Positions 42,801-57,800 of a DNA stretch of 64,000 nt are shown one piece after another. This DNA comes from Owenia fusiformis (taxonomy: Eukaryota > Annelida > Polychaeta > Sabellida > Oweniidae). The stretch's first letter is position 1, and each line of letters begins with the position of its first letter. The stretch is taken from positions 6,251,772 to 6,315,771 of the forward strand of contig CAIIXF020000002.1 in NCBI GenBank assembly GCA_903813345.2, read 5' to 3'. The translations under genes were made by a program, and so were the position numbers. The notes under the pieces were generated by a model. That model had not been told where the DNA came from and made no database searches. It worked only from the letters and a program-made list of their open reading frames with translations.

Positions 42801-45800
42801 GCAGCCTAGGAATAATTTCACTTATTAACAAGGCACATAGTGACAAAATGCATATCCTGATCTTTCACGAGAAGTGCTTCATATGGCATGTACGTATCTC
42901 TACAGTTTCCAGAAATTCATTGGGTTGGAGATTCCAGGGTTGCCTCTCATTTTGCAATGGCCTTGTTTGGAAATAGTGAATACAAGCTGCATGGAATATA
43001 TACAGTAAAACCTGTTTTAGCGAACACCTCTCTCTAGTGAACACCTGTGTTTAGTGAACCCAACTTCAAGAAACATTTTGCATTGACTCCTGCATAAAAA
43101 AAACTCTCTGTAGTGAGCACCAACATATGGTGAATATTATTTGAATCCATAGGTGTTCACTATATGCAGGTTTACTGTATTCATACCCAGACTTGAGATA
43201 ACATTTCTAATAGTTTGATTTACTTCCTCAAAAGAGGGCTTCATAATCATTACATATCCTATGAGTGCTAGGGTATCTCAAGAGCCTACTTCATTAGAAA
43301 GAACAATAGATTACTAATCCAATATATTAGGGTCTGGTACACATATGGCTGATTTCTCCGTCTGCTCATGCCAATTTCACTATTTCTCTCTAAAATTTGA
43401 ATGAACTATATAATTTTCTTATATTTCTGTACAATTTAGAGTATTTACAACATGTCTATTACATTTATTTTTTGCTTATTCCTCTTCTTTTCACTGTATT
43501 TCGCATTTCAAAACATTATCACAACAACATTTTTTCCCAATTTCTGAAGTCTGGTAGACAAGACATAATAAGCGATGAATAAAGTCCCAGTAGATGTGAT
43601 TTGTAAAAATTAAAAAGTACATGTACATGGAGCTGAACATTGAAACTTGAAAAAGTACCAAAAATCATACAAAACCACCTAAAAACAAGGTACTGTATTT
43701 CATACAGAATTAGAAAGTTTCATGAAAAGGACAAAGCATCGCATTGATTAGAGACAATGAAACAATAAGCAGCTCGTAATATATCACTAAATGACTCAAT
43801 GGTTTGAGACTATAAGAACGATTAACATCATGCTTTGAGAATATCTATTTAGATTTAGAGAAAATACAGAAATCCAAACAGATTTTTATTGAGATACAGA
43901 ACTTATATGTTTCTTTTTGGTCCATGAATGCATAAGGATTGTCTATAAACCTAAAGAAATATCAAAATTGGTATATTTTTGATATTTCCCACTAATTGAA
44001 GCAATTGAAGACAATTCTGATTGTCTCAACTGATTAGAATTCATGTTACCAAACCTCTAACCTTTTCCACTGGGGCCAATCCCTTGCAACATAAACAAAT
44101 CATTGTAGTCACATTTTAAAATGCAAAATACAGTGGAAAAGAGTGGAATTAGCAAGGAATAAAGTAAACAGGCATGTAGTTAACACTCTAAATTGTATAA
44201 AAATGCAAACATTTGAGATATTTTATTCAAATTTTAGAGAGAAATTGAAGGATTAAGTGTAGACTGTGAGCAATATTTTCATTAGTTAAGATCATCTAAT
44301 TAAGGAAAGAGTCACCACATCATTGTCACAACATTTTAAATGCTTCACTCTGGAGAGGTGATTAAAAATTAATTGTAGTAATTAGGAGAGATTGATAGGA
44401 TAATTATGGAATTACTGTTTTTGACAGATTAACAGGATTAAAATCAGATTAAATTTTGTTCAATGATTGTGTCAGAATATTGATTGTTCTTGATTGTGTT
44501 TAGGTTGTGCAATATTGTGTTCTTCACACAAAATGCAATTTTGTGTAACAAAATGACATATAACCAAACATAAAACAAATCTTATAATGACCCATATATG
44601 ACTGCTTAACATCTAAATCAAGGAAGCAAAGATGAATAATCATTTTTCACTTTCAAATTCTCCAGGTTTTCAGCTTCAAGATACCAGCTATGAATATTTT
44701 CAAAAGAGACAAACTACACTCACAAGAAATGAAAAGAATGAAATAATTTTATCAAATATCAATGAATAAATGACACCCATTGATTCAGAACTTAACTCTG
44801 TAACTTTAACAGACATATCCAAGTGAAAAGTAGCCGCTGGCCAGTTTTGAACAGATGTACGCATTCAACATCGACTTTAATCTATGCTGAGTGTTCACTC
44901 ACTTTTGACAACTTTATTAAATAATGAACTTGGCTCTAAAGAATTTGTTAAACCAATTATTTGCTCTCCTATTAGCCCCTAATGCCGTATATATATCACT
45001 CCAATTCCAAATTTTTCTGCATATTCTTGTTTTTTTCTCTCTTAAATTTGAATGAAGTGTTTAATTTTCTTGCATTTCTATACAATTTAGAGTGTTGACT
45101 ACATGCCTGTTTATTTTATTTCTTGCTAATTTCACTCTTTTCCAGTCTATTTTGCATTTCAAAGAATGGCCACCATGGAATTTCTCTCCTAGGCAGATAT
45201 TCAAGGTATTCATTACTGTATAGAGGTAAACATAACACAAAGCCTGCCTCTAAGAAAATAGTTCCATAAGACATAACTCAAATATTTGGGAACATCCACC
45301 TTTCCCCTTGAAGAAAAATCCTGTCTTGTTATCATACTTTGTCAACATAATTAAAATATAAAGGTCTTGTTTAGGATCAATTAGTTGATTAATTAATTAA
45401 TTAATTTAAATCCATTATTTGATTCAGAAAGAAATATTCGCTAGACACCTGTTCTTTGTGTAACCTTATATTGTAGATGTTGCTCATGGAAACATTTCAT
45501 GTTGTCATATTTTAAAATGGGAAATAGAGTGGAAAAAGTGGAATAAGCAAGGAATAAAATATATAGGCATGTAGTTAATGCTCTAAATTGTATAGAAATG
45601 AGAGAAATGAGAAAAAATGACAAATTCTTAAAAATTAAGTGGAAATAGATAGCCGTCAAGAACCAAGAGGTATAGTTACTTTCACTCACAGTTGGTGATT
45701 TTAATCAATTTCTCAAATTAATCACTGAATTCCATTATTTTTCAAAGGTGTCAATAAATGGTGTAATTCTAGCCTAAGTACTCTATGGGACTATAGGCTC

Positions 45801-48800
45801 CGCAGCCTCTTTTTGGAAGTGAGCAGACGGATGACAATACATTGACACTCAAAATTAAGATCTTGCTTTTTACCTAAAATATGCAGAAATATCACAGTCT
45901 GGCATTCCAAAAGAATTAACCTAATGGGTATAAATGAGATTTGCTGGTTTTTCCTCCTATTTTCATCCAGTTTTCTTCCAAAATAAATAGTTCTGAGGTC
46001 TCACATAACATGTATCATATAACCTGAAGAATCTTCACCATCAAAATATTGAACCACTGGATATCAATACAGAACAAAGAACTCCTTGGGAAGAAATTTC
46101 AACAATTGTTCAAATTGAGACACCAACATGTTAGGTTGGACATCGATCAAAATATGGCCAGTTCAAGTATTTGAACCATCCCAAATTTCTTTTACAATTT
46201 TCACTTATTCTGCTATTTTCTCTGAAAATTTTGAATTAAGTGTCTGATTTTTTGAGATTTTCATGTATTTTGGAGTCTTAGCTTCATGCCACATCTAGTC
46301 CTTTCTCATGATTCCCTCTCTTTCATAGTATTTCATGTTTTAAACATGACCCCATGGGAATTTCTTTCAGGAGAAGTCTCAAAGGACAGAGTTACAAGTG
46401 TTGAGGTGTGTTCATTACTACTTTCCTCCTTGAGGTGTCTCTTTTCTTTGAAACCCATCAAAAAATTACAAAGTGGTCACTTTTTAAAATCCAAAATAGA
46501 GTGACTAAGAGTGAAATCTGCATGAAATAAAATATGCACCTATGTAGCCAATACTTTAAATTGTATCGAACTGCAAGAAAAACAAACACGTCATTCAAAT
46601 TTTTGAGAGAAATAACATGAAAAAGGTATGATCTCGAAGTAAAATTCTGGCAAATCTCAAAAATTTCAAGTAGATGTAAGTTTAATTAGTTTTTAAGCAT
46701 GATTGGCAAGGTGGTTTTTGAAGTGTATCCAGACATTCTGCTGTCCCATTTTAAGATTCTACATTCTTTACCTAACAGATGGACTTAAAGCCTCTTGCTT
46801 AGGAAAATAACAAATCATTAAAGGATCAGATACAAAAAAAGGGCCACACAAAGTAAATAAATGAGTGGCTATGTTGAATTATTCTGTCTCTGATTATGTC
46901 AATGATAAAACATAAAACATGGCAAAATGTCACATCCCTAAATGGCTACAAAAGTGTAACACTTTGTTACAGACACCAACCATCATTGATGAACTTCAAA
47001 CATTGCGGTCACAGATATGATGGCTATAACAGTATGCCACTGATGACAAAAATAAATAAAAGAAATCTAACAATAATATTCTTTTCTAAAAAACATAATT
47101 CATGACAATAAATCATGCAACTAGACTTGACTAACAAAAATCTCGGAAAAAGAGTTAAAAACTTAAAGGGAAAACAAAAAATTCCAAATTCAAAGCAACT
47201 TAAAAGGTCAACATCACAACACTAAATTCTTAAATGCAACACAATATATTGTAAAACAATTAAATGTAACACAATAAGCAAATAACATAACATTTCTATA
47301 AAGCTCTGCAGATAATATACAATAATATATCAATAATTACTATTTAATTATATGATTTAATTACTTACTCCTTTTCCTTGGAAATACTGATTGCAATAAA
47401 CAATAAATCAATATTACATTTTTTATATATTATTCTAACTGTCAATCATGACATAAGGGACCATTTCAAAACATCGTTTTTTGTGATACGGATTTCACAA
47501 AGGTTCAAACCCCCTGTTCATTAAATTTAAATAAACACTAAAATTACAAAATTTCCTAGTCGAATGTTTTTTTGTCTTGCTTCAAGATCCTGGACCCCCT
47601 TATCTACTTGAAGTCGGGGAAGGGATCTTGAAGCAAGACTATTTCTATAGTGACACTTTGCTGTTTAGCCCTTCCTCCCTTTCAAGATAAGTTTTGCAGA
47701 AAATGACATTGATTTTTGATGTAGTCCCTCAGCAATTTTATAAATATCGGCTTACATTAAGTTTAATTTGATCTACATAAAACTCATAATCAAGTATGAT
47801 AAAGACACATATTATATAATGAAGCCTTTTTTCATATTAAGAAGGCTTTTTTCATATTATGAAGCCTTTTTTCATATTATGAAGCCTTTTTTCATGTGAT
47901 GGAATCTTTTTCATATTATGAAGCCCCTTTTCATGTAATAAAGCCTTTTTTCCAATGAAAAGCCTCATTTCATACTTTGAGAGTCTAAGACGCATGAAAC
48001 ACCAATTTATGGAATATCTTTTTTAACATTCAGACGCAATATTCTTTAACAGATAATTCTTCATTCAGAATTATGACGAGTCATAACGCACAGACATCTT
48101 ACCCATTCAAATATTTTCATTTTAGCAAATATTTTTGTTTGTTTTTCTCAAGTCAACAAAACCGAGAGACAGAAATCCTTGGTTTTCTGTATAATTTAAA
48201 GTTTCGATACTGTGCCTGTTAATTTCATTCCTTGCAGATTAAACTTTATTCCACCCTTTTTCGACAAAATACACGATCGTCCTTCAATTTTTGATTTTGG
48301 GCATCTTGCTCATAACGTTTTTCCAGAACTCGAAAATGAGATTCCAATCATTCAAAAGTTGTCTATCGGGAGTCATAAATCATCGCGGAATTAGTAGAGT
48401 AATCCAGCGGACCTTTCTGGCAATATCAGAGAATTGTCTCAACTTGTATTTGCGATACCATTGGGTATCATAAATAAGTGATTAGGCTAATGTCTTTTAA
48501 GCCACTTTGTGAAACTTACGTATCATTTTTATGAATATGATGGTCAGCCTGTGGAAAATATGGTGGCATGGGTCGGTATGGTATGTCAGAAATAGGTTTG
48601 GTAAAGTATGGTATAATTTAAATTGGTAGGTAGTTTCCCGTTTAGTTTGAAAGGCCTGGTATGAGTAAAAGACAATGTCTTGGTATTAAAAACTGCTCTT
48701 ATAACATGGATAAAAGTAAAACATATTCCTGGAGATTTAGAAAACATGAGATCCATCCAATATTTTGTAAAATAAGTAGGAAGTAGTAATAAAACAGAGA

Positions 48801-51800
48801 GAAATGCATCATATAATTAAACCACAAAGTGTATGGAATACTCTATACAGTCATAAAATTCACAATACAAAGTGAAATAAAACATTCGAAACAGTGATAC
48901 GTGATATAGGGCACTAAATCAACTATCCTAAATATCTATCGGACATTTATCATAAAGTACATTTTATTCATTAATTGATAAAGCTCAGAAGTACTTTTTT
49001 TAGAAACATTCACAAAAGAAATGAGTCTATATGTGATTTGCTAGTATTGATATCAATTTAGAAAGATGGATATCATTAAAACTTAATATAAAACTTTCTT
49101 TGATCATTGTTAATTAGTTTTTAATGACAATTATTTGGTCTCGTATATCACTAAAATCTCAAAGACAGATTTTATCATAAAATTGAAAATATCATTCTGC
49201 AGTTCTTGGTTTCTTCAATTTAATAATAACAAATGTTCTGATTTCTGTAGATACTGGATGCTAATAGGAATCGGGTATGAACATGTATACATAAAACCTG
49301 TATATAGTGAACACTTATGGAGCCATAAAAAGTGTACACTATAGGTAGGTGTTCACTACAGATAGGGAATTTTATACAGGAGTCAATGTAAAATTTGTCC
49401 TGAAGTGGTGTTCACTAAACACAAGTGTTCATTCACGAGAGAGAAGTGTTCACTAAGACATGTTTTACTCCGTACATTCACATTTTCTGTAAATATATGC
49501 ATATGTATTTTATAAAAAATACATGTATAAAGACATGTTTTCTGTAAATACATGGATATATATTCTATATTAGAAGTAAAAGTAAATAGGGATGTAATGA
49601 ACATTGAATTGTGGAATAGGTTCTCATTCATAAAACATAATTTCTTCATTTTGGCAGAAATGTAACAGCAAAATATGACATTTAGTCCACTGGTTAAAAA
49701 ACTGAAATATATATATCATCTTCAGGGTTTCCAAATGTTCTGATTTTCACACCTCCAGCCGCAATATCCGGAACTAGTGATTTTAAACGTACTAATGAGA
49801 TGAAGACATACAAATATGAGCAGCATTTTTTAAAAGAAAAAAATGTTGATTTTTTTGTTGCCTAGTGTTAAGTTGTCATTTTGAAAAATGGATCTCAACT
49901 TTTGAATACAAGGTATATAATTCTAAAATATGCATGCTATCATTAGGTGATATGTTTTACGCTGTTTAGAGTTTTGGAGTGTTTTTATGCTTCGAGCCAA
50001 ATTAAATCTTCAGAAAGGTGTTTTAACACTTTCAAACTTTTGAAAAGGTCAAACCGCTACTTGTTCTGCAAAACAAAAAAATGTCAAACTTTTTTTTCTA
50101 ATATGCGAGGAAGTGAAGGAGAAAGACAAAAAAGTTTACTTTTTTAAAGCCTGGTGTTAGTAATTCTCATCCCAAATGGCCCTAAAATATTTTAGAATTC
50201 ATCGTGAAATTCACAGACTTTTACAAAACCCTTTCTGTAATTTTCTGTAAAAACATTGTTCACATCACATGTGAAATCCATTAAAGACAAGGAATTTCCT
50301 AAAGTGTTGATATTTTGAGAAATTAAAGTTTGTACCAATAAATAGAAGTAAATTACAAATTGCAATAAAACTGGGTTCATTTGTAATAACATGCACTGTC
50401 TCTTGAAGTTAGATTCAAACAGAGCTCAAAATGTTATCTTTATGTGAACATTTAAATTAAAAACAGGCCAAAAGCTGAAAATCTGTTATTTTCTTTAATA
50501 ACAGATTTTATTGTCTGTTAAAATTGACCACTTGTCGATTTTATTTATTAAATCAAAATGAAATCATGTGTTAAACGTGCCATGTGTATGGTTTTCGGAC
50601 GTTAAATTCAAAGAATGATCAAATGAAGACTACATTCATTAGTCAAAATGTTATTGTAATACAGTGTGCTGCAGGGTTGTGTCCTTTAACCCCTCCTTTT
50701 TATCTAGTCACATTCTATTAACATACCCAAGACAAGTTGTTCAATCCCAGAAGTCCCAGTGGTCACATGACTTGAGTTAACTATGACCGGGCTTTCTTTA
50801 TATTAATTGTACACAATAGTGTGATGTTTTAATTTCTATCTTTTATTTATTTCACTTGTTTTCACTTCTAATCTACTGCTAAATCTAGTTATGTCTTTTT
50901 GAAGTCTAGGCCGAAAAGTGACCCAAATCTCACATGGCATATAGTATATTCTTCAAAACCAGACATCACATGATCACTTCAAATCTGTTATGTAAAAAGT
51001 TTAACAATGGGAAGACTGCTTCAAATCCTAATTATAATCCAAGATATAGAAATGTAAATTAAATGTAAATTAAAGAAACATTTGTAAGTCTGAAGATGCT
51101 CTGAACAATTGTAATGATTGCATATTTAATGTGAGAAACTGACCAGAGATATCCCAGGTGTACTACATGACCTGTTGTTTATCTAAATGCTTTTTGTATC
51201 ATGTTTCCATTAATTAATTTACAAAGTAAAAACAAAGTAAAAGTATAAGATATTAATTATAAAATACAACATGAAAATCACTCCGTCACATTTGCTTCTC
51301 CTCCAAAGAATGCGTCCCGCATTCTAAATGAAAATCACTCCGTTTAATCAGTCCAAGTTAAAAATATATAACCTGTAATGTTAAATTCTATCAAAGTATA
51401 AAATACGTAAAATGTTATATCAACGTCCAACGTTGATGTCATCGCCCAATGTTGATGTCATTGCCTGGAGATGAGGAGTGTCATATTGTCCTTCCTTCCT
51501 GAAGTAAAGTCACATTGTTTATAATATTAATTGTTGCACTATCAGAGTTAATATAATTCAGCATCATTTTCATTAATCAAGAAATTCATCATATTAGAAG
51601 ATTAATAACTCCTCCATAAATTTTCGAGGCCATAAGTCTACCAACTTTCAAATTGTCTGCTAGCAATTCTTATTTTAAGCAATTTAGTGTTCAGATTGGT
51701 CGCATATATATATATATTTTTTTAAACACCTATTTGTATACTCTACTTTACAATTTACATACTGTTTATCTAACTAAAATCATCATAAACTACCATAATA

Positions 51801-54800
51801 ATTATTAAACTCAATAAAACAATTATAAATAGGACAATTTCTTTGTGAAAATACACAAACTGTAATTAACAACCAACAAAGGTAATTGATCACTCATTAT
51901 GCACCAGCACAGAATTTCACGTGATGATTCTGTTACCAGTAAAAACTTATCAACTTGGCACAATCCAATCCTGTATTTTCTTGAGTTAAAAATTACAATC
52001 ATATGTACAGGAGAAAAAAAAATCTTTTATGGCCTATTATAACCATATCTAGTTAAAAGTAACTTGCACTAAATCTTACCTTTCTACTAAGTTTTGTTTA
52101 TAAACACTGTTAATGATGCACATCATAATTGTTTGTGCAAACTTTATCTGTACCATAATGCCTTGGTATATGACCTTTGTCTGGCACATTTAAATAATAA
52201 TGAGAAACTCACATTGATGAAGTATAAGAGAAGTAAGGCAAATAATCCCTTGCAATTGAACTTCTTAAACAATGTAAACTGACTGTAGCAGTCCATGAAT
52301 TCAATTTAAGTTGTACATACATATTTAATTTAGGATTAATTAATTATATATTTTGAACAATTAAGATTATTATAAGTTGTCATTCTCAAATTAACTGGTC
52401 CCAATTAGTGTCTAGCTCCCAGGAAGTAGTTTGCACCTAGTAACTATATTTACCAGAAGGCACTATACTAAATATTAGTAAATAATCCTAACACTTTATT
52501 AGTTTACAGGTTAAGACATCTAAAAATATTAGCAGGGTTGGCCATGCAATATTGACACTTTTATTTTGGCTCACTATATCTTATCCTTTTTCCTTAGGAT
52601 TTCACTTGAACTACATTTCTTTCACTTTCACTTGGACTACATTTGTTTTACTTTCACTTGAACTACATATGTTATTCTAACTAACACTTCTACACACTAT
52701 ATGTACTACGTGCTTATGTCAGAACTTGGACTTACCTTACTGTATAAATGACAGCAAGGTGGGGTTGCCGCATTCGTGAGCCACTACCTGCCCCTTTAAT
52801 TAGACGTTAAGACACTGGCTACACAATTACATACACAGATAACAACGTCTTATTACTGCATTTGTAATGTGGGGTTTTAGCCATAAGATAACTCAGACTA
52901 GGTCGCACGTTGTCCTAGGTTAACCTTTTCTTTAAGGTTTGATCTTCCTGGGATCCGCAGATCTACCTGTACATTAAGTAGACCTGTGTTTTAATCCTCT
53001 TGATTGGAACCAGATATTCTCTTTATTTTTCACTTGCTTTATTATCATTTCACTTGCTTTATTACATTTCATTTACTTTATTATTTCTCACTCAATACTC
53101 TTTTATCTTTACATTTACACCTGATACCCTTACCTTAATTTAATAGCATCATCTCTTATACCTCACCTGTGCTGTATACTTGTACCATAGAATATATCAA
53201 ACAATAAACTGCTATAGTTTCTTTACAATACCATATCATACATCATATAATGCCTACATGTACTTACTCAAACAACTAACTAATATGGGACTTAAATGCA
53301 TGCATGATGTATCGATTTGCTTTCTTATCTAGTTTTCCTTTTCCTTACCTTACCAGTGTTTGTTTTGGTGATATGGTATTCCCTTATTAAATTTCTTGGA
53401 ATATTTTCTTCATACTCCCATGTACTCTTTTTCTCATTACGCCACTTCACCTTATAACACTTTTTTCCATTGTGTTTACCACATGCCAAGAGTCGCTCAA
53501 CTTCTTGTACCTGAGGTGGCTGCTGATCACTTTCACTACTACTATCACTAATACTACTACTACCTTGATCAATATGATTGTCATCCTGTAATACCTGTCC
53601 CTGTTGAACTCTTGGTATATTTGTTGGTCTTGTCTCTGGATCTACATAAGGCTTCAATCTATTTGCATGTACCAAAGATCTCAATAAACGATCATCACTA
53701 CACCTTATTAGTTTGTATGTCATGTTAGCATTAGCCCTTACAATGTAATATGGACCATGATATTTTCTACAATGTTTAGGTGTTAGACCTGTTGGAGTTT
53801 TAGGCACATGTAACCATACTCTATCACCTACCTTGAACTGTGGTAGTTTCGCCTTTTTATCATGTTGGGTTTTAGTCTTTATCTTTGCAGCTTCTTGATT
53901 CTCTTTAGCTATATCCCTTGCTACCTCTAAGTTAGTCTGTATATCTTGTAGTCTGTCTGTGACTGTACTTTGTCCCATACTTACTGGTACCATAGTATCT
54001 AGTGGCATAAGGGGTTCCTTACCATACAACAAATAGTAAGGGGAATACCCAGTAGACTCAGTTGCTGGTGAAAACCTATAAGAGGCTAAAATACCTGGTA
54101 GAAGTTGTGGCCAATTAGATTGTTGTTTATCAACAAAACACCTAAATGCTTGATTGATTGTACTGTTCATCCTTTCGCAGCTTGAATTGGTCTCAGGGTG
54201 ATAACTTGAGGTTGCCCTGTGTTCAATACCAAACATTCTACACAATTCTTGAATAACTTTTGACATGAAATTCTGGCCTCTATCTGTGATTAAAGTCTTC
54301 ATGGAACCATATCTACATATGAATTCTGTAAACAATACCCTGGCTACCTCTGTTGCTTCTATAGATTTCAAGGCAACCGCTTCTGGCCACTTCGAAAATG
54401 AGTCTACAATCAAAAGAATGTACTGAAATCCATTTACCTTGTGTATAGGTCCTAGTATATCCATGTGGACACGACTGAATAGACTTCCTGTTGGTAATGG
54501 TTGTAAGGGTGCTCTCTGGCCATGATACCTTTTTGATTGTTGACAAATTTCACACGATTTTACATATTTCTCTATGTCAGAATACATTTTTGGCCAGTAA
54601 TATTTGTACCTGATTGTGTTGTATGTCCTATCTTGACCTTGATGCCCTCCCATTAAGGAGTCATGATAACACTGTAGAACATCCTCTCTCAATTGTTGTG
54701 GTATTGCTAATTGTATTACAACTCTGTCTGATTTATGACCTTTTCCCCTTGGATAATACATATGATATAGAATACCATCTTTGATAAGAAAATCCTGACT

Positions 54801-57800
54801 TTCAAGAATTACCTTTCTTGCTAAGTTCTCTTTGTCTGGTAACTCATCTTGCTCTAAATACTTTATGTACATTTGCAGTTGGGGATCTTGTCTTTGTTTA
54901 TTTTGAAACACCTCATTTGATGATTGAGTAATTTCACATATTGAACTTAGGGCACTTAGGTCACTACACATACCTGTTTGTTGTTTTGATTCACTTATTG
55001 GACACTTAACATTTTGACCTTCTGACCCTATATTACCTGTTTGCATCGTAGTAGGGCTTGGAATACTATAAGCTACCCATTCATCAGTGCAGTTGTCTTG
55101 TGTAATACCTGAGTCCTCTGTTTGTATTGTTGTGGTTTGTTGACACATTTGTTTACATTCATTTACTTCATATGGTCTCCGGCTTAATGCATCTGCATTT
55201 GAGTTTGATTTGCCACACCTGAACTCAATGGTGAAATCATATGCTTGAAGTTTGATTGACCACCTACCTAGCCTACCTGTATGATCTTTAATTGATTGCA
55301 GGTACTTTAATGAGATGTGATCAGTGTAAACTATAAAATGTGCATTTGCTATGTATATGTGGTATTCATTGATTGCTTCAATTAAAGCAAGGCATTCTCT
55401 CTCAGTAATGGACCACTTTCTCTCTCCTGTTGAGAGTGACCTACCTCCATAGCTAACTGCTCTCTCTCTCCCTTGTTCGTCTATTTGACCTAATATGTAA
55501 CCAATAGCTGTACCTGAAGCGTCACATGATATAATGAACGGCTTTTGTAAGTCAGGATATACTAACACTGGTTCTGTAGTCAACATAATTTTTGATTCTT
55601 GAAATGCATTTTCACATTGTTCATCCCAAACAAACTCGACATTTTTTCGCATAAGATTGTTTAGTGGGGCTACTATGTTACTAAAACCCTTAACAAATCT
55701 GCGGTAAAAGTTACAAAGTCCCAAATATGCCCTTACCTCTGTGACATTTGTAGGTTGTGGGTATGATAGAATTGCCTTGATCTTTTCATTGTCTACTGTT
55801 ATACCTTCTTTGGTGAAGACAAAACCCAAATAAACAACCTTTTCCAGTGCTAGTTTACATTTTGAGGGTTTAAGCTTCAAATTTGCTTTTCTAAGTCTTG
55901 TGAATACCTGGTCTAAATGGTTTAAATGCTCTTTCATGTCTTTACTGAAAACAATTATGTCGTCACAGTAAACCAACACAAAGTCCCAAGTAAGACCTTT
56001 CAAAACATCATTCATGACCCTCTGAAATGACATTGGTGCATTTTTGAGGCCAAAAGGCATTCTGTTGAACTGAAATTTGCCCTTGTGGGTTACAAATGCT
56101 GTTTTATGCTTTGAGCTTTCACTAAGAGGTAATTGCCAAAACCCACTATGCATGTCCAAAACTGAAAATATTGTTGCTTTTGAATGCGCTATGCAATCTA
56201 TAATGTCATTTAATTGTGGAAGAGGGTAATGAATTGCTTCTGTGTTTTTATTGAGCCTTCTGTAGTCTATTGCTAACCTGTACTCATTTGACTTCTTTTT
56301 CACTAACACAACAGGGCTAGCATATTCTGACACAGAATGTTCAATTATGCCATATTCTAACATTTGGTCACATTGTTTGTCAATTTCATTTTTCTGTTCT
56401 TGGGAATACCTATAGAATCTTTGCTGGACTGGCTTATCTGATTTTGTTCTTATAACATGCTCATATGTACTATTTGCACAGCCTAGCTCATTCATGTTTT
56501 GAGAAAAGACATCTTTATTTTTATCAATGAAAGTTATCAATTCTGCCTTTTCCCCTTCTGGTAATTTACATTTCTCTAGATTGATACCTGATGTTTGTAC
56601 TTCACTACCAGTAGCTACATTATTTACACATGCTGTTAGTCTTGGTTCATTAGTAGTATATGTACTATGTTTAATAGGATCTCCCCTTTGTAAAATGACA
56701 ACTTTTTGTGTGAAGTCTATGAGTGCTTGACTTTGTGAGAAGAAGTCCTCACCTAAAATTACATCATGATTTGCACTTTTGAGGATATGCATTGGTTGAA
56801 CGTACTCAAATTCTTCAAATTTTAGAGGAACATTTGCCACACCCAGTACTTCTAGCTTGTGAGTTTCTCCCCCAGCCCCATATAACTCAATATTAGTTGG
56901 ACTGATAGGACATTTCTTGTGCAAGTTCAATTTTTCATAGAGTGCTAATCTCATACAGGATTGTTCTGCACCAGTATCTACCAAGGCTTTGATATTATTG
57001 TCAACTATGTTTGTATGAATAATTATGTTTGAAACTGATCTTTGCAAATTAACCTTGACTGATTGAACTGCAGGGATGGCCACCTTGCCACTATCACTTT
57101 TCACTTGTTTAAACTTTTGATTGTCAACTTTAGTTTCAAGGTGCCCATCCCTATGAGGAACAGGCGCGAGTCCTCATTTAGCAACGTTTCGACACATATA
57201 CGAATAATGCCCCCCGCGACCACACTGAAAGCACTGCTTAAACCTAGCATAACAATTTAATGAAAGGTGGTTTGACTTACCGCACCTCTCACACTGGTTT
57301 CTGCTTGATGAATTTTGCTGCATAAATTGTTGGTCATGTTGGGGATACCGTTTCTGTTGTTGCGTAAACTGTTGATTCCCAGGAAATTGGTTCTGTTGTT
57401 GAAACGGATTCTGCGGTTGATACTGCTTTTGCGGTTGGTACTGATTCTGCGGTTGATACTGGTTCTGCTGTCTTTGGGCACTTTGTTGCACTGGAAACTG
57501 GTTATTGTTGGCATAGCGTTGACCCATGGCATCGACTGTGACTGCAGCAACGGATAGCTTATCGACTTTATCCGTGAGAATTTTAATCGAGGCTGCTAAC
57601 ATCTCTGGCGCTGAATCTTGGGGCATGTTGCTATGAATCCTTGCGAACTTAACAGCTTGTTCTAAATTTTCAGGTTCTTTGAGCCTTACAAAGTTCTTTG
57701 TAGATGTATTCAATCCTTGGACAAAGAGTTCCTTAACATCCTCAGCATCCTTTTTTAGTCTGCTGGTATAATACATGAGCTTGCTGTGGAATTCATCCAC

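Noticed and set aside
51307-53324. Possible env gene in the gypsy element
   Set aside because: No element-strand ORF of any length and no membrane-protein signature; the plus-strand ORF at 52094-52282 is short and in the wrong direction.
56700-57104. Separate start of pol at 57104
   Set aside because: The codon there is GTG, and the frame is open further upstream to the gag stop. The protease begins within this frame and no eukaryotic start is evident.
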